This document shows, in pieces, positions 61,504-64,000 of a stretch of DNA of 64,000 nucleotides. The notes below the pieces were generated by a model. The model made no database searches. It had not been told where the DNA came from and was given only the letters and a program-made list of their open reading frames with translations. The position numbers and the translations under genes are program-made. The DNA is from Microvirga zambiensis WSM3693. Lineage in GTDB: Bacteria > Pseudomonadota > Alphaproteobacteria > Rhizobiales > Beijerinckiaceae. The DNA lies in assembly GCF_016735695.1 (NCBI RefSeq), contig NZ_JAERQD010000008.1, positions 122,354 through 186,353 of the forward strand, read 5' to 3'. How positions within the stretch are numbered: the first letter of the stretch is position 1; every line of letters starts with the position of its first letter.

Positions 61504-63588
61504 CTACCACCTGTACCGCAGGCTCGCGATGACCTTGCGGCCTTCGTCGAAGTAGCAGTAGTTGGATGTGCAGACCTGACCGTCCTCATCGAGCAGGTTC
61601 GTGGCATTGACCTGGAAACGGAAGCCCTTGAGGCTAGGATTGATATTCTCGAGGTCATAGCGGATCGCGGCGTCGAGATAGGCGCGCGGATCGTTCTCGA
61701 TGATGGGCCGATTGAGGTTGTCGCCGAAGCTGGCGCCGACATAGCGGACACCGCCTGCAATGCCGAGCCCCCTCGCCGGCCCATCCTGAACTGTGTAGTC
61801 GAGCCAGAGCGAAGCCATGTGCTGGGGCACGCTCGTCAGGCGGTTGCCCTCGGTTTCCGGCGTCAGCTGCAGGATACGGGCGTCGGTGTAGGAATAGGAC
61901 GCCAGGACATTGAGCCCGTCCGTCAGCGAGGCGACGCCTTCGAGCTCGAAACCGCGCGATCGAAGATCGAGCTGAACCTGCTGGTTGAGGCCGTCGACGA
62001 CCTGATACACGACCGCATTTTCCTGCCGGATATCGAAGACCGCGGCCCGGATCGACGCGTTGTAGCCGGGCAGATCGTATTTCACGCCGACCTCGACCTG
62101 CTCGCCCGTCGTCGGCTGCGCAACGCCGCCGTTCAGCACGGTACCGGGATTGGGCGTGAAGGACGTGCCCCAGCTCACATAGGGAGCAAGGCCGAAATCG
62201 GTCACATACCCGAGAGCCGCACGCCCTGTGAACTTGGTGTCGTCTTGGTCGAACGCGAACCCGGCGCTGTTGAATTCGCTCGTCAGCCAATCATGGCGCC
62301 CGCCAAGGGTCAGGCGCCAGTTCTGCCACTTGAGCTGATCCTGAATGTAAATGCCCGTGAGCGTCTGCGTCTGGTCCTCGCGATAGGAGAGGACCGGGTC
62401 CAATCCCACGGGAATCGCGGCGTCGAAGCCCTGCTTGGAGACATAGCTCAGACGGCTGACATCCAAGCCTGTCAGGATCGTATGATCGACCGGACCCGTT
62501 CTTACGCGGCTCTCGAGATAGGTATCGCTCACGACTCCCCAATTGTTCTCGCGGGTCAGACCGGAACCGCCATAGACATATTCCTGATTGGTGCCGAGCG
62601 CCGAGAAGCGGGTGCGCTGGCGCAGGGTGAACATGTCGTTGAAGCGGTGCTCGAACTCGTAGCCGATGCGGCCCTGCTGCTGGCGGAAATCGTTGTAGCG
62701 CTTGTCGCCGGCGAAGACCCGGGTGGCGCCGATCGACAGGCTAGTCGGATTGCCGGCAGCATCCGTCGCATAGTTGTTGAGATAGGCCGCCGTGCCACCC
62801 GTGGTCGAGTCCATATACTCGCCGAGGATCGTCAGGGTCGTCGCATCGGTCGGCTTCCAGGTGATGGCCGGCGCGATGAAGACGCGGTCGTCCGGAACAG
62901 CACTGATCTCGGTTCCGGCATCACGCACCAGGCCGGTCAGGCGATAGAACAGCATGTTGTCCGCGTTGGCAGACCCTGAGAGATCGAAACTGCCCTGGAT
63001 GCGTCCATAGGATCCAGTCTGCACCTCGACCTCCCTGAAGGGCAGGAAGGTCGGGCGCTTCGAGATCAGGTCGACGATGCCGCCGGTGCTGCTCGCCCCG
63101 TAGATCGAAGAGGCCGGGCCCCTCAGGATCGTGATCCCTTCAAGACCGTAGGGCTCCAGTCTGAAAAGACCGTTCGGGCTGTTGACCTGTCGCAGCCCGT
63201 CGCGGAACACGCCGGTATAGGTCACATCGATGCCGCGGATCGTGAACGCGTCGTAGCGCGGATCGAATCCGTAGCTGCCGACACGCGTCCCCGGCGTGTA
63301 GGCCACCGCATCCAGCAATGTTTGCGGCTTGCGATCCTCCAACTGCTCCTGCGTGATGACTGAAATCGACCGCGGCGTCTCGAGAATGGGCGTATCCGTC
63401 TTGGTCGCACTCTGGATCGAGGTCGCGACATAGCGGTCCGCCGTGATCGGTCCCGTCTGAGTGTTCTGGCTTCCCTCGACCGTCACCTCTTCCAGCTGAA
63501 TGGCTCGCGTCTCGTTCGATTGCGCGAGCGCTTCACTGGAGATGAGGACAAGAGCTGTCGATGCCAATAATGCAAGGGGACGCTGCAC
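61504..63588 (-). CDS. TonB-dependent siderophore receptor
   Basis: The 694-residue protein starts with a GTG at 63588 and a Sec signal peptide ending near EALAQ. The plug has TPILETPRSISVITQEQLED and ILRGPASSIYGASSTGGIVDLISKRP (landmark RGPASSIYG), and the barrel closes with the C-terminal aromatic ASLRYRW. It belongs to the same family as the receptor at 34014-36194. The MFS gene follows at once, so the pair would take up a siderophore different from the Fhu substrate. The upstream region is AT-rich with a motif shared with the other receptor. Confidence 0.93.
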   Translation of the reverse strand: MQRPLALLASTALVLISSEALAQSNETRAIQLEEVTVEGSQNTQTGPITADRYVATSIQSATKTDTPILETPRSISVITQEQLEDRKPQTLLDAVAYTPGTRVGSYGFDPRYDAFTIRGIDVTYTGVFRDGLRQVNSPNGLFRLEPYGLEGITILRGPASSIYGASSTGGIVDLISKRPTFLPFREVEVQTGSYGRIQGSFDLSGSANADNMLFYRLTGLVRDAGTEISAVPDDRVFIAPAITWKPTDATTLTILGEYMDSTTGGTAAYLNNYATDAAGNPTSLSIGATRVFAGDKRYNDFRQQQGRIGYEFEHRFNDMFTLRQRTRFSALGTNQEYVYGGSGLTRENNWGVVSDTYLESRVRTGPVDHTILTGLDVSRLSYVSKQGFDAAIPVGLDPVLSYREDQTQTLTGIYIQDQLKWQNWRLTLGGRHDWLTSEFNSAGFAFDQDDTKFTGRAALGYVTDFGLAPYVSWGTSFTPNPGTVLNGGVAQPTTGEQVEVGVKYDLPGYNASIRAAVFDIRQENAVVYQVVDGLNQQVQLDLRSRGFELEGVASLTDGLNVLASYSYTDARILQLTPETEGNRLTSVPQHMASLWLDYTVQDGPARGLGIAGGVRYVGASFGDNLNRPIIENDPRAYLDAAIRYDLENINPSLKGFRFQVNATNLLDEDGQVCTSNYCYFDEGRKVIASLRYRW

Positions 63589-64000
63589 GGCGGATAACCT
63601 TTGAAAACAAGAACGATGTTTTTCCGCCTATCAGAGCCTTTATCTGCGAGTCAAATACTCTAGTTTTTAATTATTACAATCAAAATTACCATATTTTAGA
63701 AGATTTCTATTTTGTATTCTTTGAAATAATAACTATCGATATTTACCGCTGACACGACAATCATAATTCTTATACAGTCAATGTTCATTCGTTCGCATGC
63801 TTTGCCGACTTCTCAAGCGTTACGAGTCCAAGCCGCCTCAAGGGCATCGTTTATCGTGTTCAGATCACGAGACGTGCTTTTCAACACCGAATGCTCTTCT
63901 AACTCACGGTAAGAGCATCTCTAAGAGGCTGACTGAAAAAGGTTGAGTGGCCTCAAGCCCCTGTGATTCCGTCGGATTTGCGAAGATTCGATGGAGGTCA
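63589..64000. other. AT-rich receptor upstream region and right-edge sequence, possible insertion-sequence end
   Basis: From 63600 to 63790 the sequence is strongly AT-rich and must hold the receptor promoter; the stretch TCAAATACTCTA at 63651-63662 nearly equals one before the other receptor. From 63800 on composition is normal. Near 63920 begins GAGGCTGACTGAAAAAGG, which has the look of an insertion-sequence end, and a GTG at 63963 opens a frame to the window edge. Neither can be confirmed without the next sequence. Confidence 0.35.

Overview
The window is high-GC and tightly packed with genes. The gene content points to a Hyphomicrobiales (Rhizobiales) alphaproteobacterium, perhaps Microvirga, Methylobacterium or Bosea-like: a NasS/NasT-controlled nitrate assimilation operon, several peptide ABC transporters, FhuA/B/C/D-type and RhtX-type siderophore uptake, RTX proteins, and GC-rich intergenic palindromes of the CCCGGCGAGCGAAGCGAGGG or GGCCGGGACAAGCCCGGCC kind. 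The genus is an inference from style, not from a marker gene. No rRNA, tRNA, CRISPR array or complete insertion sequence was seen.

Layout. 0-1.5 kb: 3' end of mannonate dehydratase and a methyltransferase of lower GC, flanked by palindromic repeats. 1.8-7.5 kb: a large RTX protein, an M20 amidohydrolase and an atypical SDR. 7.4-20.5 kb: a nitrate assimilation locus on the minus strand, nasT-nasS followed by nrtA-nrtB-nrtC-nirB-nirD-nasA-cysG-hemD, i.e. nitrate import, nitrite and ammonium production, and siroheme supply. The nrtA leader holds a dual hairpin of the ANTAR-target type followed by a terminator, which fits NasT antitermination.

20.8-29.8 kb: a FadR-type regulator and a dipeptide ABC transporter operon that ends in a gamma-glutamyltransferase family enzyme and a DUF1028 protein. 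30-33 kb: a TauE/SafE permease, a small OGFr-like protein and an MsbA-type ABC exporter. 33.1-40.8 kb: a divergent ferric-siderophore locus (receptor and FhuC on minus; FhuD, FhuB and a DUF2218-SIP reductase on plus), separated by an AT-rich spacer.

40.8-54.5 kb: a second peptide system. On the minus strand lie a substrate-binding protein, two permeases, two ATPases and an M32 carboxypeptidase. Divergent from it is a compact plus-strand operon: GntR-like regulator, creatininase-family amidohydrolase, PanE-like reductase, SDR, polysaccharide-deacetylase-like hydrolase, P1-family aminopeptidase, isoaspartyl peptidase. I regard this as the most likely undescribed pathway in the window: regulated import and stepwise hydrolysis of an unusual amide or peptide. 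54.6-64 kb: a secreted cyclase-family protein, an SDR, a YbaK-type deacylase, a second RTX protein, a secreted glycerophosphodiesterase with Ca-loop-like inserts, an RhtX-like MFS transporter with its TonB-dependent receptor, and an AT-rich right end.
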